Shown: positions 25,857 to 33,816 of the stretch, piece after piece | Layout: each line of letters opens with the position of its first letter | How positions within the stretch are numbered: position 1 is the stretch's first letter | Source of the DNA: Lachnospiraceae bacterium | Lineage (GTDB): Bacteria > Bacillota_A > Clostridia > Lachnospirales > Lachnospiraceae | NCBI GenBank assembly: GCA_017435025.1 | Contig: JAFSFU010000318.1 | Coordinates: forward strand, 1 to 34,989 | DNA: 34,989 nt | Reading direction: 5' to 3' | The notes under the pieces: generated by a model | The model's input: the letters and a program-made list of their open reading frames with translations, nothing else | Database searches by the model: none | What the model was told of the DNA's origin: nothing | Position numbers and translations under genes: made by a program

Positions 25857-26657
25857 ATGGGATTCTTAACTGGAAAAACGTTACTGCTCACCGGCGGCGG
25901 ACGCTCGGTTCTTGATAATGGAAAAGCAGGTTCCATCGGATATGGCATCGCAACAGCTTATGCAAAAGAAGGCGCAAATATTACGATCACCGGTCGTAAT
26001 TTAAAGAAACTGGAAGATGCAAAAGAAGAATTAGAACGCCTTTACGGTGTAAAAGTCCTTGCTGTCCAGGCTGATATTTCTGCAGGCGCTGACAACGCTG
26101 CCGTTGCTGCAGATGTAGTAAAGAAGACAATTGACGAGTTCGGCCGCATTGACGTTCTGATCAACGTAGCACAGGCATCTGCCTCCGGTGTAACACTTGC
26201 GAACCATACCACCGAGCAGTTCGACCTGGCACTCTACTCCGGTCTGTATGCAACCTTCTACTATATGCAGGCCTGCTATCCGTACCTGGCAGAGACAAAG
26301 GGAAGTGTCATTAACTTCGCATCCGGTGCCGGTCTTTTCGGTAACTACGGCCAGTGCGCATATGCAGCTGCTAAGGAAGGTATCCGCGGTCTCAGCCGTG
26401 TAGCTGCAACTGAGTGGAGCAAAGACGGCATCAATGTCAATGTGATCTGCCCGCTCGCATGGACTGCACAGCTTGAGCAGTTCCAGAAGGCATATCCGGA
26501 AGCCTTTGAAAAGAATGTGCACACTCCGCCGATGGGATTCTTCGGCGATCCGGAAGAGCATATCGGTCGTGCCTGCGTGCAGTTAGCTCACCCGGACTTC
26601 AAATATATGACCGGCGAGACACTGACGCTGGAAGGCGGTCTTGGCCTCAGACCATAA
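25857..26657 (+). CDS. SDR family NAD(P)-dependent oxidoreductase
   Basis: Short-chain dehydrogenase/reductase of 266 residues; substrate unknown. The nucleotide loop is unusual: LTGGGRSVLD followed by GKAGSIGYG (about 11-30), longer than the classical TGxxxGxG and somewhat like enoyl-ACP reductases. The catalytic triad fits a classical SDR: S156 in NFASGAG, Y169 and K173 in YAAAK. NVAQAS replaces the usual NNAG. The ATG at 25857 follows AATGGAGG at 8 nt. It stands alone between two terminators, so it is its own transcription unit. Whether it reduces a carbonyl or an enoyl compound cannot be told from sequence. Confidence 0.87.
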   Translation: MGFLTGKTLLLTGGGRSVLDNGKAGSIGYGIATAYAKEGANITITGRNLKKLEDAKEELERLYGVKVLAVQADISAGADNAAVAADVVKKTIDEFGRIDVLINVAQASASGVTLANHTTEQFDLALYSGLYATFYYMQACYPYLAETKGSVINFASGAGLFGNYGQCAYAAAKEGIRGLSRVAATEWSKDGINVNVICPLAWTAQLEQFQKAYPEAFEKNVHTPPMGFFGDPEEHIGRACVQLAHPDFKYMTGETLTLEGGLGLRP

Positions 26658-26682
26658 TGGAAATTTTATCATTGATATTACC

Positions 26683-26718
26683 GGGGGAATGCATTTTATC
26701 GTGCATTCCCTCTTTTTT
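26683..26718 (+). terminator. Terminator after the SDR gene
   Basis: A stem of 9 perfect pairs, GGGAATGCA (26685-26693) with TGCATTCCC (26702-26710), is extended by two more pairs and followed by TTTTTT. Confidence 0.88.
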
Positions 26719-26882
26719 CGTTTGGATACTATATCTTGAAAAGCAATAATTGTAGATTGCTTGGGTTCATGTTCCATATAGATTAAAATCTCTTGCTTAA
26801 ATACTCAAATTCATCGTTTGCGGTACATTTCAAGCAAGTTTTCTCGTATATTAACTTAAATCCCATTTCCCCAATATTTCCC

Positions 26883-26911
26883 TTGCTTTTTCCCCTGTCT
26901 GTCCGTATAAT
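26883..26911 (+). promoter_or_regulatory. Promoter of the acetate/succinate transporter gene
   Basis: TTGCTT (26883-26888) and TATAAT (26906-26911) are separated by 17 bp. The leader of about 90 nt contains the inverted repeat TCGAC-TTTT-GTCGA at 26920-26933, placed just after the predicted start. Confidence 0.7.
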
Positions 26912-27008
26912 GAATCCGTTCGACTTTTGTCGACATTCGGGCAACTGCGGAATTTCCGTGCCCACCCGAAAACATCAAAAAAATTTATTATTGGGGGAGG
27001 ACATTATC

Positions 27009-27569
27009 ATGTCTACAGAAATGAAAAAGCTTGCCAATCCGGGCCCGTTAGGTCTCCTTGGTTTTGGTATGACAACCATCCTGCTAAACATCCACAATGC
27101 AGGCTTTCTTCCGCTTTCCATCGTGATCGTCGCTATGGGTATCGCTATGGGCGGTCTTGCACAGATCATCGCAGGTATCCGCGAACTGGTACAGGGCAAC
27201 ACATTCGGCGGAACAGCTTTCACAGCTTACGGCCTGTTCTGGTGGTCTCTGGTTCTGATCTGGGTAAACCCGTTTGAGGGTATGGCTGCTGCCGATCCGA
27301 TCTCCATGGGCTTCTACCTTCTTCTTTGGGGTATCTTCACATTCTTCATGTTCATCGGTACTCTGAAGCACAACCGTGCAACTCAGGTTGTTTTCGGTTC
27401 CTTAACCATCCTGTTCATCCTGCTGGCACTCGGTGATTTCACAGGAAATCACGGTATCACAACCATCGCAGGTTTTGAAGGTATCTTCTGCGGTGCATCT
27501 GCAATCTACAGTGCGGTAGGTCAGATCCTGAATGCAGAATTCGGAAAGACAATCATTCCGTTAGGCTAA
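27009..27569 (+). CDS. satP: GPR1/FUN34/YaaH (SatP) family acetate/succinate transporter
   Basis: Six-helix membrane protein of 186 residues that moves acetate or succinate with protons across the cytoplasmic membrane. The family signature [14 protein letters not shown] is at residues 10-23, close to the usual NPAPLGL form. Later features are the [17 protein letters not shown] loop and FWWSLVLI, both typical of the family. The start at 27009 is chosen because GGGGAGG lies about 9 nt upstream; the open frame extends further but has no such site. In acetogenic or acetate-producing Clostridia this would handle fermentation end products. It is a single gene with its own promoter and terminator. 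Confidence 0.92.
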   Translation: MSTEMKKLANPGPLGLLGFGMTTILLNIHNAGFLPLSIVIVAMGIAMGGLAQIIAGIRELVQGNTFGGTAFTAYGLFWWSLVLIWVNPFEGMAAADPISMGFYLLLWGIFTFFMFIGTLKHNRATQVVFGSLTILFILLALGDFTGNHGITTIAGFEGIFCGASAIYSAVGQILNAEFGKTIIPLG

Positions 27570-27578
27570 AAAATATTT

Positions 27579-27612
27579 AAGCTCAGCAACACAAGGCCGC
27601 TGAGCTTTTTTA
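27579..27612 (+). terminator. Terminator between satP and the convergent SDR gene
   Basis: A 9-bp perfect stem, AAGCTCAGC (27579-27587) with GCTGAGCTT (27599-27607), is followed by TTTTTATT. It lies between convergent genes and may serve both, as AAA precedes the stem on the + strand. Confidence 0.85.
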
Positions 27613-27633
27613 TTCGTTATTTCACAACGCGCA

Positions 27634-28407
27634 TTAGATTGTAGTCCATCCACCATCTACGCATAATAACTGTCCTGTTGTGTAGGAGGACGCATCGGAT
27701 GCAAAGTAAACAAGCGCACCGTCTAATTCGCCTGCATGACCTTCACGTCCCATTGGGCAGTACATTTTTGCAACCGGTTCAAATCCGCCGGAATTGATAA
27801 GATCGTTTGTAATCTCACTTCCAAAATAAGCCGGTCCAATTGCATTCACAGTGATGCCTCGAGATGCCCATTCATTTGCAAGAGATTTTGTAAGCATCTT
27901 TACACCGCCTTTGGATGCTGCATAGGCAGTTACCGGCCAACAGGATGCTGCCATGGATACTTCTGCATGGACAGATGCGATGTTGATGATCTTTCCATAT
28001 CCTCTTTCGAGCATATGTTTTCCAACTTCGTGTGCAAAATAGTAAACGGCATCCAGGTTTGTTTCAAGTACTTTGTGCCAGAGTTCATGTGCCTGAACTT
28101 CTACAGGATCAGATCCGCCGATACCAGCGTTGTTCACTAATATATCAATTTTTCCATAATGTTCAATCACATCTTTTACTGTTTCAGCAACTTCATCGCT
28201 GTTGCACACATCACATTTGTGAGCATAGCAGCGTACACCCATCGCTTCAATTTCAGCCCTTACCGCTTCGAGCTTTTCTACACGACGAGCGCAGATTGCA
28301 ATGTCTGCTCCCTCTCTGGCGAGTGCTTTTGCAAACTGGATACCTAAACCAGATGATGCACCTGTTACCAACGCAACTTTTCCACTAAGATCAAATAAGC
28401 TACTCAT
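27634..28407 (-). CDS. SDR family oxidoreductase (FabG/gluconate 5-dehydrogenase-like)
   Basis: Classical short-chain dehydrogenase of 257 residues. TGASSGLG (15-22) binds the cofactor, NNAGIGG follows near residue 92, and the active site has NIASVH and YAASK (Y162, K166). The C-terminal VDGGW is also typical. It likely oxidises or reduces a hydroxyl/keto group of a small or cyclic substrate. It lies 27 bp after the flavin reductase gene and has a strong AGGAGA ribosome binding site, so the two are co-transcribed. A pair of an Old Yellow Enzyme-type reductase and a SDR is seen in steroid and bile acid modification as well as in other enone reductions, so the substrate stays open. Confidence 0.9.
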   Translation of the reverse strand: MSSLFDLSGKVALVTGASSGLGIQFAKALAREGADIAICARRVEKLEAVRAEIEAMGVRCYAHKCDVCNSDEVAETVKDVIEHYGKIDILVNNAGIGGSDPVEVQAHELWHKVLETNLDAVYYFAHEVGKHMLERGYGKIINIASVHAEVSMAASCWPVTAYAASKGGVKMLTKSLANEWASRGITVNAIGPAYFGSEITNDLINSGGFEPVAKMYCPMGREGHAGELDGALVYFASDASSYTTGQLLCVDGGWTTI

Positions 28408-28434
28408 TTTATATCTCTCCTCTTCATTATATGA

Positions 28435-30351
28435 TTATTCAATTGTATTTGCAGCAAAGAAACCAGCTCTGATCGCTTCACCAACCTTGTTGACTCTTGT
28501 ACAGTCTCCAACTTCTTTCACGATATATGGATATACTTTCTTGATGCTTTCAGCAACGGCTGTGTTCGGTTTGTTTCCGAATGCATTTACACATGTATCT
28601 GCATCAATGTGGAGTATTTCACCATTATGTTCTACATTAACACCTGTATCATCAAAGGATACCACTTTATGCTCCGGCATAAGCACAACATTATTTACTG
28701 CAAGCTCTCTAAATAAGGAAATTGCATTGAGATAGAAAATGTCTTTTGCAATCTGCGGAGCCATTTCAACAATCGTTACTTTCTTACCTTTCTGAGCCTC
28801 TTCCAGGGCAAAGTCACATCCGGATAAGCCGCCGCCACAGACAACAATATTATCACCCTTTACCAGTTCTCTGTTTAAATGCGCACTTACAACATCAACG
28901 GTCTTTTCGATGCCCTCAATCGGCGGGATCATTGCATTAGAACCTGCAGCAACAATAATATAGTCTGCGCCAATCAGTTCGCTGCTTTCTCCACAAATTT
29001 CTTTATTCAGCACCACATTAACATTTAATTTCTTTAACTGCACTTTGTAGTACTCAATCAACGCCCTTAACTGCTTTTTGAAATCCGGAGTTGCGGCAGC
29101 GCGAATCAATCCACCCACTTCACTCTCTTTTTCATATAAGGACACCCTATGTCCCTTCCTTGCAGCAACAACGGCAGCTTCAAGACCTGCCGGGCCACCG
29201 CCTACAACAACAATGTTCTTCGGCTCAGAAGTCCTGATAACTGCATTTCTCTTCTCATCGCCGGCCTGCGCATTTACCGCACATTTAAGTCCGGCATCCA
29301 ATGCAACACCTTTGATACAGTATTCGTTACAGCGGATACACGGTTTGATATCTTCAATCTGGTCTCTTAAGATTTTATTCGGCATAGACGGATCCGCAAC
29401 AAGAGAACGTCCCCACATGATGTAATCCAAAGTTCCATCTGCCAAACAGGTAGTAGCTGTATCCAGTGTATGATTACCGGAGCACATGATCGGAATCTTA
29501 ATTCCATCTTCTTTCATGCGCTTTGCAACATATACATGTGGTGCATCTCCGATATAGTAGGACGGGAACATAAAATCAACCGTTTCATACACACCAGTAT
29601 CTACATCAAATGCATCTACACCCGCGTCTTCCAACAGCTTTAACATTGGCAGTGTATCTTCGTATGTTCTTCCACCCGGGAGAAGCTGTTCTACAGAGAT
29701 TCTAAAAATAATTGGCATATGCGGTACGGTCGCTTTAATTTTAGAGATCAGTTCCGTGCAAATTCGCATTCGATTCTCTAAGCTTCCACCATACTCATCT
29801 TCACGTTTATTCCAGATCGGTGACATAAACTGATCGAGCATATATCCGTTATGTGCATGAATATCAAGGGCATCTACACCTGCAATAGCCGCTTTTACAC
29901 ATACAGATACAATACCGTCGATCAACTCATGGATTTCTTCTACCGTGAGTGGTGTTGCCAAAATATTCGGATCTGCAAGAATCGGTACAGCAGAGGCACT
30001 CTTGCATTCTAAACCTTCTGTTCTTCCGCCACCGGCACTTAACTGCAGACATAATTTCGCACCATGCTTATGCACTGCATCAACAAGTTTACCTAACATC
30101 ATCTGGGAATTGTACGCGGTCAGATGGAATACCGATTTATGAAATTCTCCGGTATCCGGGAAACATGCATCGGTCATGATCAAACCGGCACCGCCTTTTG
30201 CACGCTCTTCATAGTAGTCGATGACATAATCGCTAATGTTACCATTTTCGTCATTGAGAACTGTTGTCATCGGAGAAAACACAATTCGGTTTTTCAATTT
30301 CATTGAGCCAATGCTGGTTTCTTCAAATAATTTTTTGAACTTATCTTGCAT
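28435..30351 (-). CDS. Old Yellow Enzyme-type NADH:flavin oxidoreductase with Fe-S cluster (2,4-dienoyl-CoA reductase family)
   Basis: Three-part enzyme of 638 residues that would reduce an activated C=C bond using NAD(P)H. Residues 1-330 are the FMN TIM barrel, with HAHNGYMLDQFMSP and the DEYGGSLENR motif. The 4Fe-4S ligands are C338-x2-C341-x3-C345-x11-C357. Residues about 378 onward are an FAD/NAD(P) domain with VVGGGPAGLEAA and a second loop, VVCGGGLSGCDFA. The layout and length match 2,4-dienoyl-CoA reductase, trimethylamine dehydrogenase and the bile acid enzymes BaiCD/BaiH; the substrate cannot be assigned. The ATG follows AGGAGG. The promoter (30393-30422) overlaps a perfect palindrome, which points to control by the divergent TetR regulator. 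Confidence 0.92.
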   Translation of the reverse strand: MQDKFKKLFEETSIGSMKLKNRIVFSPMTTVLNDENGNISDYVIDYYEERAKGGAGLIMTDACFPDTGEFHKSVFHLTAYNSQMMLGKLVDAVHKHGAKLCLQLSAGGGRTEGLECKSASAVPILADPNILATPLTVEEIHELIDGIVSVCVKAAIAGVDALDIHAHNGYMLDQFMSPIWNKREDEYGGSLENRMRICTELISKIKATVPHMPIIFRISVEQLLPGGRTYEDTLPMLKLLEDAGVDAFDVDTGVYETVDFMFPSYYIGDAPHVYVAKRMKEDGIKIPIMCSGNHTLDTATTCLADGTLDYIMWGRSLVADPSMPNKILRDQIEDIKPCIRCNEYCIKGVALDAGLKCAVNAQAGDEKRNAVIRTSEPKNIVVVGGGPAGLEAAVVAARKGHRVSLYEKESEVGGLIRAAATPDFKKQLRALIEYYKVQLKKLNVNVVLNKEICGESSELIGADYIIVAAGSNAMIPPIEGIEKTVDVVSAHLNRELVKGDNIVVCGGGLSGCDFALEEAQKGKKVTIVEMAPQIAKDIFYLNAISLFRELAVNNVVLMPEHKVVSFDDTGVNVEHNGEILHIDADTCVNAFGNKPNTAVAESIKKVYPYIVKEVGDCTRVNKVGEAIRAGFFAANTIE

Positions 30352-30371
30352 ATAGTACCTCCTATACCCCT

Positions 30372-30393
30372 TTATATTACCATGGTAATATAA
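30372..30393. promoter_or_regulatory. Perfect 22-bp palindrome, candidate TetR operator
   Basis: TTATATTACCA is followed directly by its exact reverse complement, centred on CCATGG at 30380-30385. It abuts the -10 box of the reductase promoter and covers its start site, about 20 bp before the ATG. This fits an operator for the TetR-family protein encoded divergently at 30499. Confidence 0.75.
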
Positions 30394-30422
30394 TTATAAT
30401 ACCCCATTCTTTTTCTTGTCAA
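30393..30422 (-). promoter_or_regulatory. Promoter of the flavin reductase-SDR operon
   Basis: On the - strand TTGACA (30422-30417) and TATAAT (30398-30393) are both perfect consensus, with an 18-bp spacer. The adjoining palindrome would make this strong promoter repressible. Confidence 0.8.
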
Positions 30423-30437
30423 TCAATTATTCCTTTC

Positions 30438-30467
30438 TTGCAAATATAAGCAATCGCGTATTATAAT
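30438..30467 (+). promoter_or_regulatory. Promoter of the tetR-eamA-dagK operon
   Basis: TTGCAA (30438-30443) and TATAAT (30462-30467) have an 18-bp spacer. It diverges from the reductase promoter, with about 15 bp between the two -35 boxes. Confidence 0.7.
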
Positions 30468-30498
30468 AGATGCACTACAGTCAAAGAGGTGATTACAG

Positions 30499-31110
30499 TT
30501 GGATGACTCCAAAAAAGCGATAAAGCAAATTGCATATCAATTGTTTAAGGATCATGGATATAACAATGTATCTTTAAAAGATATTTGTGCTGCTGCGCAG
30601 ATATCCAAAACCACTTTTTATTATCATTTCAATTCAAAAGAAGCGCTTCTGGAAGATTTCATAGAACAGCCGGAACCAACATCTCTGGATATCGTCAGCG
30701 TTGTTTTCAGTATGGATTCTCGCTGGGAGCAATTATGGTATCTTACTTACATAACGATTGTCGAAATTATGAATGCGGGTCCCGCCATTTATAAGCAAAT
30801 CATTCAGTCAAACATTGAAAGCAACAAAGGTACCTTTGATTTGTTAAATTCCAGAACCGTAAATGTCTTCGTTCCAATCATAAAAAAGGGCCAAGAAACA
30901 GGTGAATTTAAGAATAAAATTCCAGCTGAATCATTGATCCAAATGGCATGGACAGCCTACCTCGGTCTACTGACACAATGGTGCATCAGTGATGGTGAAT
31001 TCAATCTCGCAGAACGCGAAATGCAGCTGTTCCAAGATCTCTACCAAGTTGATGAAAACCGTCGTTTTACCCTGGAATCTTTTATTGAAAAATACCATTT
31101 GATTTCTTAG
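30499..31110 (+). CDS. TetR/AcrR family transcriptional regulator
   Basis: One-component repressor of 203 residues. A TetR helix-turn-helix covers about 5-54, with the signature YNNVSLKDICAAAQISKTTF and YYHFNSKEALL. The rest is a helical ligand-binding domain of unrecognised specificity. The start is a TTG at 30499, with AGAGGTGAT 5-8 nt upstream; no ATG is better placed. It is transcribed divergently from the reductase-SDR operon and sits 22 bp before the EamA gene. The perfect palindrome at 30372-30393 is the likely binding site. The ligand is probably a substrate or product of the reductase/SDR pair or of the exporter, which is inference. Confidence 0.9.
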   Translation: MDDSKKAIKQIAYQLFKDHGYNNVSLKDICAAAQISKTTFYYHFNSKEALLEDFIEQPEPTSLDIVSVVFSMDSRWEQLWYLTYITIVEIMNAGPAIYKQIIQSNIESNKGTFDLLNSRTVNVFVPIIKKGQETGEFKNKIPAESLIQMAWTAYLGLLTQWCISDGEFNLAEREMQLFQDLYQVDENRRFTLESFIEKYHLIS

Positions 31111-31132
31111 CACCATCGGAAAGGAATTTATC

Positions 31133-32032
31133 ATGTCTCTCTACAAAAAAAGTATCTTAGCTGCGATCGCCGCCAACGCGATCTTCGGCCTGAGTTTTAT
31201 GTTTTCGAAAATGGCTCTGAATGTGACGGATCCGGTCATCCTGCTCTGCTGTCGCTTTTCTGTGACGGTGATCGCATTGAATCTGATGATCTTTGCCCGG
31301 ATCATGAAACCAAGTTTCAAAGGCAAAAATATCAAAGCCGCGATCCTGGTCGGATTTTTGCAGCCGGTCCTCTATTTCTTGCTGGAAAGTTACGGTCTGG
31401 AATATACGACGGCATCTTTCACCGGAATCATCGCGTCCATCAGCCCAGTCTTCACTGCGGTCCTTGGAGGAATCCTCCTAAACGAAAAACCGTCCCCGAA
31501 GCAGTGGCTCTTCATCGGTGTTTCCATTGTCGGTGTCATGATGATCTCCCTGGCTCCGGGCGGCGGCTCTAATACACTCACCGGTTGTCTGTGCCTGTTG
31601 GGCGCGTACCTGGTTGGCTCCCTCTATTCCATCCTGGTTCGCAAACTGTCCAAGGAGTTTACAGCATTCGAGCTCACATACGTGATGTTCACAGTCGGTT
31701 TCCTCTTCTTTGGAATTTCTGCATTTGTGCAATACGGCAGTGAGACGCTTGCCATGATCGGAAACGCACTGAGTCACAAAGAGTTCCTGATCGGCATCTT
31801 CTATCTCGGCGCTCTCGCATCCGTCGGTGCGTTCATGATGTTAAATTTCGCGGTTGCTCATCTTCCGGTTACTCAGGTGATGATCTTCGGAAGTTTTGCA
31901 ACCATTATCTCCACACTGGCCGGTGTTTTCGTGATGGGCGACCCATTTACAATTATCACCTTCATCGCCTTCATCCTGATCTTCGTGGGTGTAACCGGTG
32001 TAAACATGTTCTCGATAAAAACCAATGATTAA
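31133..32032 (+). CDS. EamA (DMT superfamily) transporter
   Basis: Integral membrane protein of 299 residues with about ten hydrophobic segments in two EamA halves (roughly 5-140 and 150-295). The start NAIFGLSFMFSKMAL and the repeat-ending GGILLNEKPSPKQW and VFVMGDPFTII regions are typical of drug/metabolite exporters of the RhaT/YdcZ type. The ATG at 31133 follows GGAAAGGAATT. It is in a likely operon with the TetR gene (22 bp) and the lipid kinase-like gene (13 bp). A role in exporting the compound sensed by TetR is plausible from this context. The substrate is not identifiable from sequence. Confidence 0.9.
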   Translation: MSLYKKSILAAIAANAIFGLSFMFSKMALNVTDPVILLCCRFSVTVIALNLMIFARIMKPSFKGKNIKAAILVGFLQPVLYFLLESYGLEYTTASFTGIIASISPVFTAVLGGILLNEKPSPKQWLFIGVSIVGVMMISLAPGGGSNTLTGCLCLLGAYLVGSLYSILVRKLSKEFTAFELTYVMFTVGFLFFGISAFVQYGSETLAMIGNALSHKEFLIGIFYLGALASVGAFMMLNFAVAHLPVTQVMIFGSFATIISTLAGVFVMGDPFTIITFIAFILIFVGVTGVNMFSIKTND

Positions 32033-32045
32033 GAATGGAGTTTCT

Positions 32046-33005
32046 ATGAAATATCATTTTATTATCAATCCGGTAGCTGGAAAACAGGATTCCAGCAAGA
32101 CATTGGTTCCGGAAATCCACCGTGCTGCGAAAGCATGTGGAATCCTGGAAGAACAACTTACGATTCAGCTGACAAACCGACCGTCCCATGCCCACTATCT
32201 GGCATTGGAGGCCGTCAAGGCAGCCGAGGCAGCAGACGAAGAGATCCGTATCTATGCCGCCGGCGGAGACGGAACCTTCAACGAAGTTCTGACCGGTGCC
32301 ATGAATTATAAAAAAGCGGCTGTAGGACTTCTTCCATACGGAAGCGGAAATGATTTTCTCCGCAGTTTTGGTGTGCGTGAAGAATTCTGTGATGTGGAAG
32401 ACCAGCTTCGCGGAAGTGTGAAAGAAATCGATATGATCAAGACCCAGAGAGGTTACGCTGCGGCAATCTGCTCTGCCGGTCTGGATGCGAAAGTGGCCTA
32501 CGGAATTCCGAAATTCCGCCGCCTGCCCTTCTGTGGCGGCGAGATGGCCTACAAACTGAGTATTTTACAGGTTCTTATGGGCAAAAAAGCGACCCGTTTA
32601 CATATCAATATTGATGGAAAAGAGTTTGAACGAAGCTGCATGCTTGCGGCAGTCTGCAACGGTCATGCCTACGGCGGCGGATTCCTCGCTGCACCGGAGT
32701 CCAAGCTGGACGATGGAATTTTAGATGTGATGGTAATAAAAGAGATATCTCTTTTGAAAATTGCCAAGGTCCTCCCAATCTATCAGGCCGGTAAACACTT
32801 CAAGAACGGTCAGGTTGTTCCGGAACTCCGCGATATTGTTGAATATTATCCTGCACGCTGCGTGCAGATCCGTCCGGTGGATTCCAATCAGGATATGATC
32901 GTCAACGTGGACGGCGAATGCGGTCCGGATAAGATCCTGACAGCAGAAATGGTACCGTTATCTGCGCGGATCATCCTGCCGAAAAAAGTAGCAGAAAGGC
33001 AATAA
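32046..33005 (+). CDS. Diacylglycerol kinase catalytic domain (YegS/DgkB-like) lipid kinase
   Basis: ATP-dependent kinase of 319 residues that phosphorylates diacylglycerol or a related lipid on the inner face of the membrane. The start MKYHFIINPVAGK is typical. The nucleotide motif GGDGT is at 73-77 within AAGGDGTFNEVLTG, followed by GLLPYGSGNDFLRSFG. The C-terminal half is the usual beta-sandwich. ATG 32046 is chosen over an in-frame ATG at 32025, because the latter lies inside the EamA gene and TGGAG precedes 32046. It closes the tetR-eamA operon and is followed by a terminator. The link between lipid phosphorylation and the exporter or reductase is unclear. Confidence 0.92.
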   Translation: MKYHFIINPVAGKQDSSKTLVPEIHRAAKACGILEEQLTIQLTNRPSHAHYLALEAVKAAEAADEEIRIYAAGGDGTFNEVLTGAMNYKKAAVGLLPYGSGNDFLRSFGVREEFCDVEDQLRGSVKEIDMIKTQRGYAAAICSAGLDAKVAYGIPKFRRLPFCGGEMAYKLSILQVLMGKKATRLHINIDGKEFERSCMLAAVCNGHAYGGGFLAAPESKLDDGILDVMVIKEISLLKIAKVLPIYQAGKHFKNGQVVPELRDIVEYYPARCVQIRPVDSNQDMIVNVDGECGPDKILTAEMVPLSARIILPKKVAERQ

Positions 33006-33020
33006 GGAAAAGCAAAAGTA

Positions 33021-33060
33021 AAAGCTGCTCTCCCGATATTTGGGGAGAACAGCTTTTTTA
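33021..33060 (+). terminator. Terminator after the lipid kinase gene
   Basis: A 14-bp stem with one C/A mismatch (33021-33034 with 33043-33056) is followed by TTTTTTA. It also lies at the end of the convergent ABC transporter operon. Confidence 0.88.
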
Positions 33061-33816
33061 TTATTTCGATACAAGACCTGTAAATTTCTTGATTCTTGGA
33101 TTTTCACTGTTGAAGATCTCGTCCGGTGTACCCTTCTGAAGGATATAACCGCCATCCATGAACAGGATCTGGTCTGATACGCTCTTCGCAAAATTCATCT
33201 CGTGTGTTACGATCAGCATGGTCATTGTATGGGATGCAGCCAGTTTCTGGATAACTGCCAGTACCTCGCCTACCAGCTCCGGATCCAGAGAAGATGTCGG
33301 CTCATCGAAAAGCATAACCTTCGGATTTACCGCCATAGCGCGGGCGATGGATACACGCTGCTGCTGACCGCCGGACATATGAGCCGGATATGCATCTTTT
33401 TTGTCTGCAAGACCAACCATTGTAAGGAGTTCCATGGCTTTCTTTTCAGCCGCTTCTTTTGGCATCTTCTGCACCATGGTCATCGGCTCCATAACGTTCT
33501 GAAGCGCTGTCATGTTCTTGAACAGATTGTAGTTCTGGAATACCATGGATGTTTTGCAGCGAAGATCATGAACTTTCTTCTTATCTTCTTTTTTATCCAC
33601 ATCAACGGACACACCGTCAATCTCAATCACACCTGCAGTCGGTTTTTCCAGATAGTTGATACATCTGAGGATGGTGGATTTACCGGTACCGGACGGTCCG
33701 ATAATGGAGATTACTTCACCTTCGTGAACATCAAGATCTACATGTTTTAAAACATCGAGAGATCCAAAACTCTTTTTCAGTCCTTTAATGCTGAGAACAA
33801 CTTTATTCTTATCCAT
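33061..33816 (-). CDS. Polar amino acid ABC transporter ATP-binding protein
   Basis: Cytosolic ATPase of 251 residues that powers amino acid import. Walker A is GPSGTGKST (40-48, K46), the signature is MSGGQQQRV, Walker B is VMLFDEPTS, and the switch His is in IVTHEM. The GlnQ/ArtP/HisP-like length and the VEVDKKEDKK-type insert region after residue 60 are typical. It overlaps the permease gene by one base (TAATG), indicating coupled translation. It is the last gene of the binding protein-permease-ATPase operon. Which amino acid is carried cannot be told; glutamine, cystine, arginine or histidine types look alike at this level. Confidence 0.96.
   Translation of the reverse strand: MDKNKVVLSIKGLKKSFGSLDVLKHVDLDVHEGEVISIIGPSGTGKSTILRCINYLEKPTAGVIEIDGVSVDVDKKEDKKKVHDLRCKTSMVFQNYNLFKNMTALQNVMEPMTMVQKMPKEAAEKKAMELLTMVGLADKKDAYPAHMSGGQQQRVSIARAMAVNPKVMLFDEPTSSLDPELVGEVLAVIQKLAASHTMTMLIVTHEMNFAKSVSDQILFMDGGYILQKGTPDEIFNSENPRIKKFTGLVSK

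Larger units (their letters stand above)
26658..27008. other. Non-coding stretch between SDR gene and acetate transporter
   Basis: This 351-base gap holds a strong terminator (26683-26718), a 7-8-7 inverted repeat (AAGCAAT at 26741-26747 with ATTGCTT at 26756-26762), a near-consensus promoter (26883-26911) and a 5-4-5 inverted repeat (26920-26933) in the leader of the next gene. No credible reading frame with a ribosome binding site was found. Confidence 0.75.

Noticed and set aside
28435..30351. Direct naming as BaiCD or BaiH
   Set aside because: Length and domain order agree, but motifs seen are shared by the whole family and no other bai genes are nearby.
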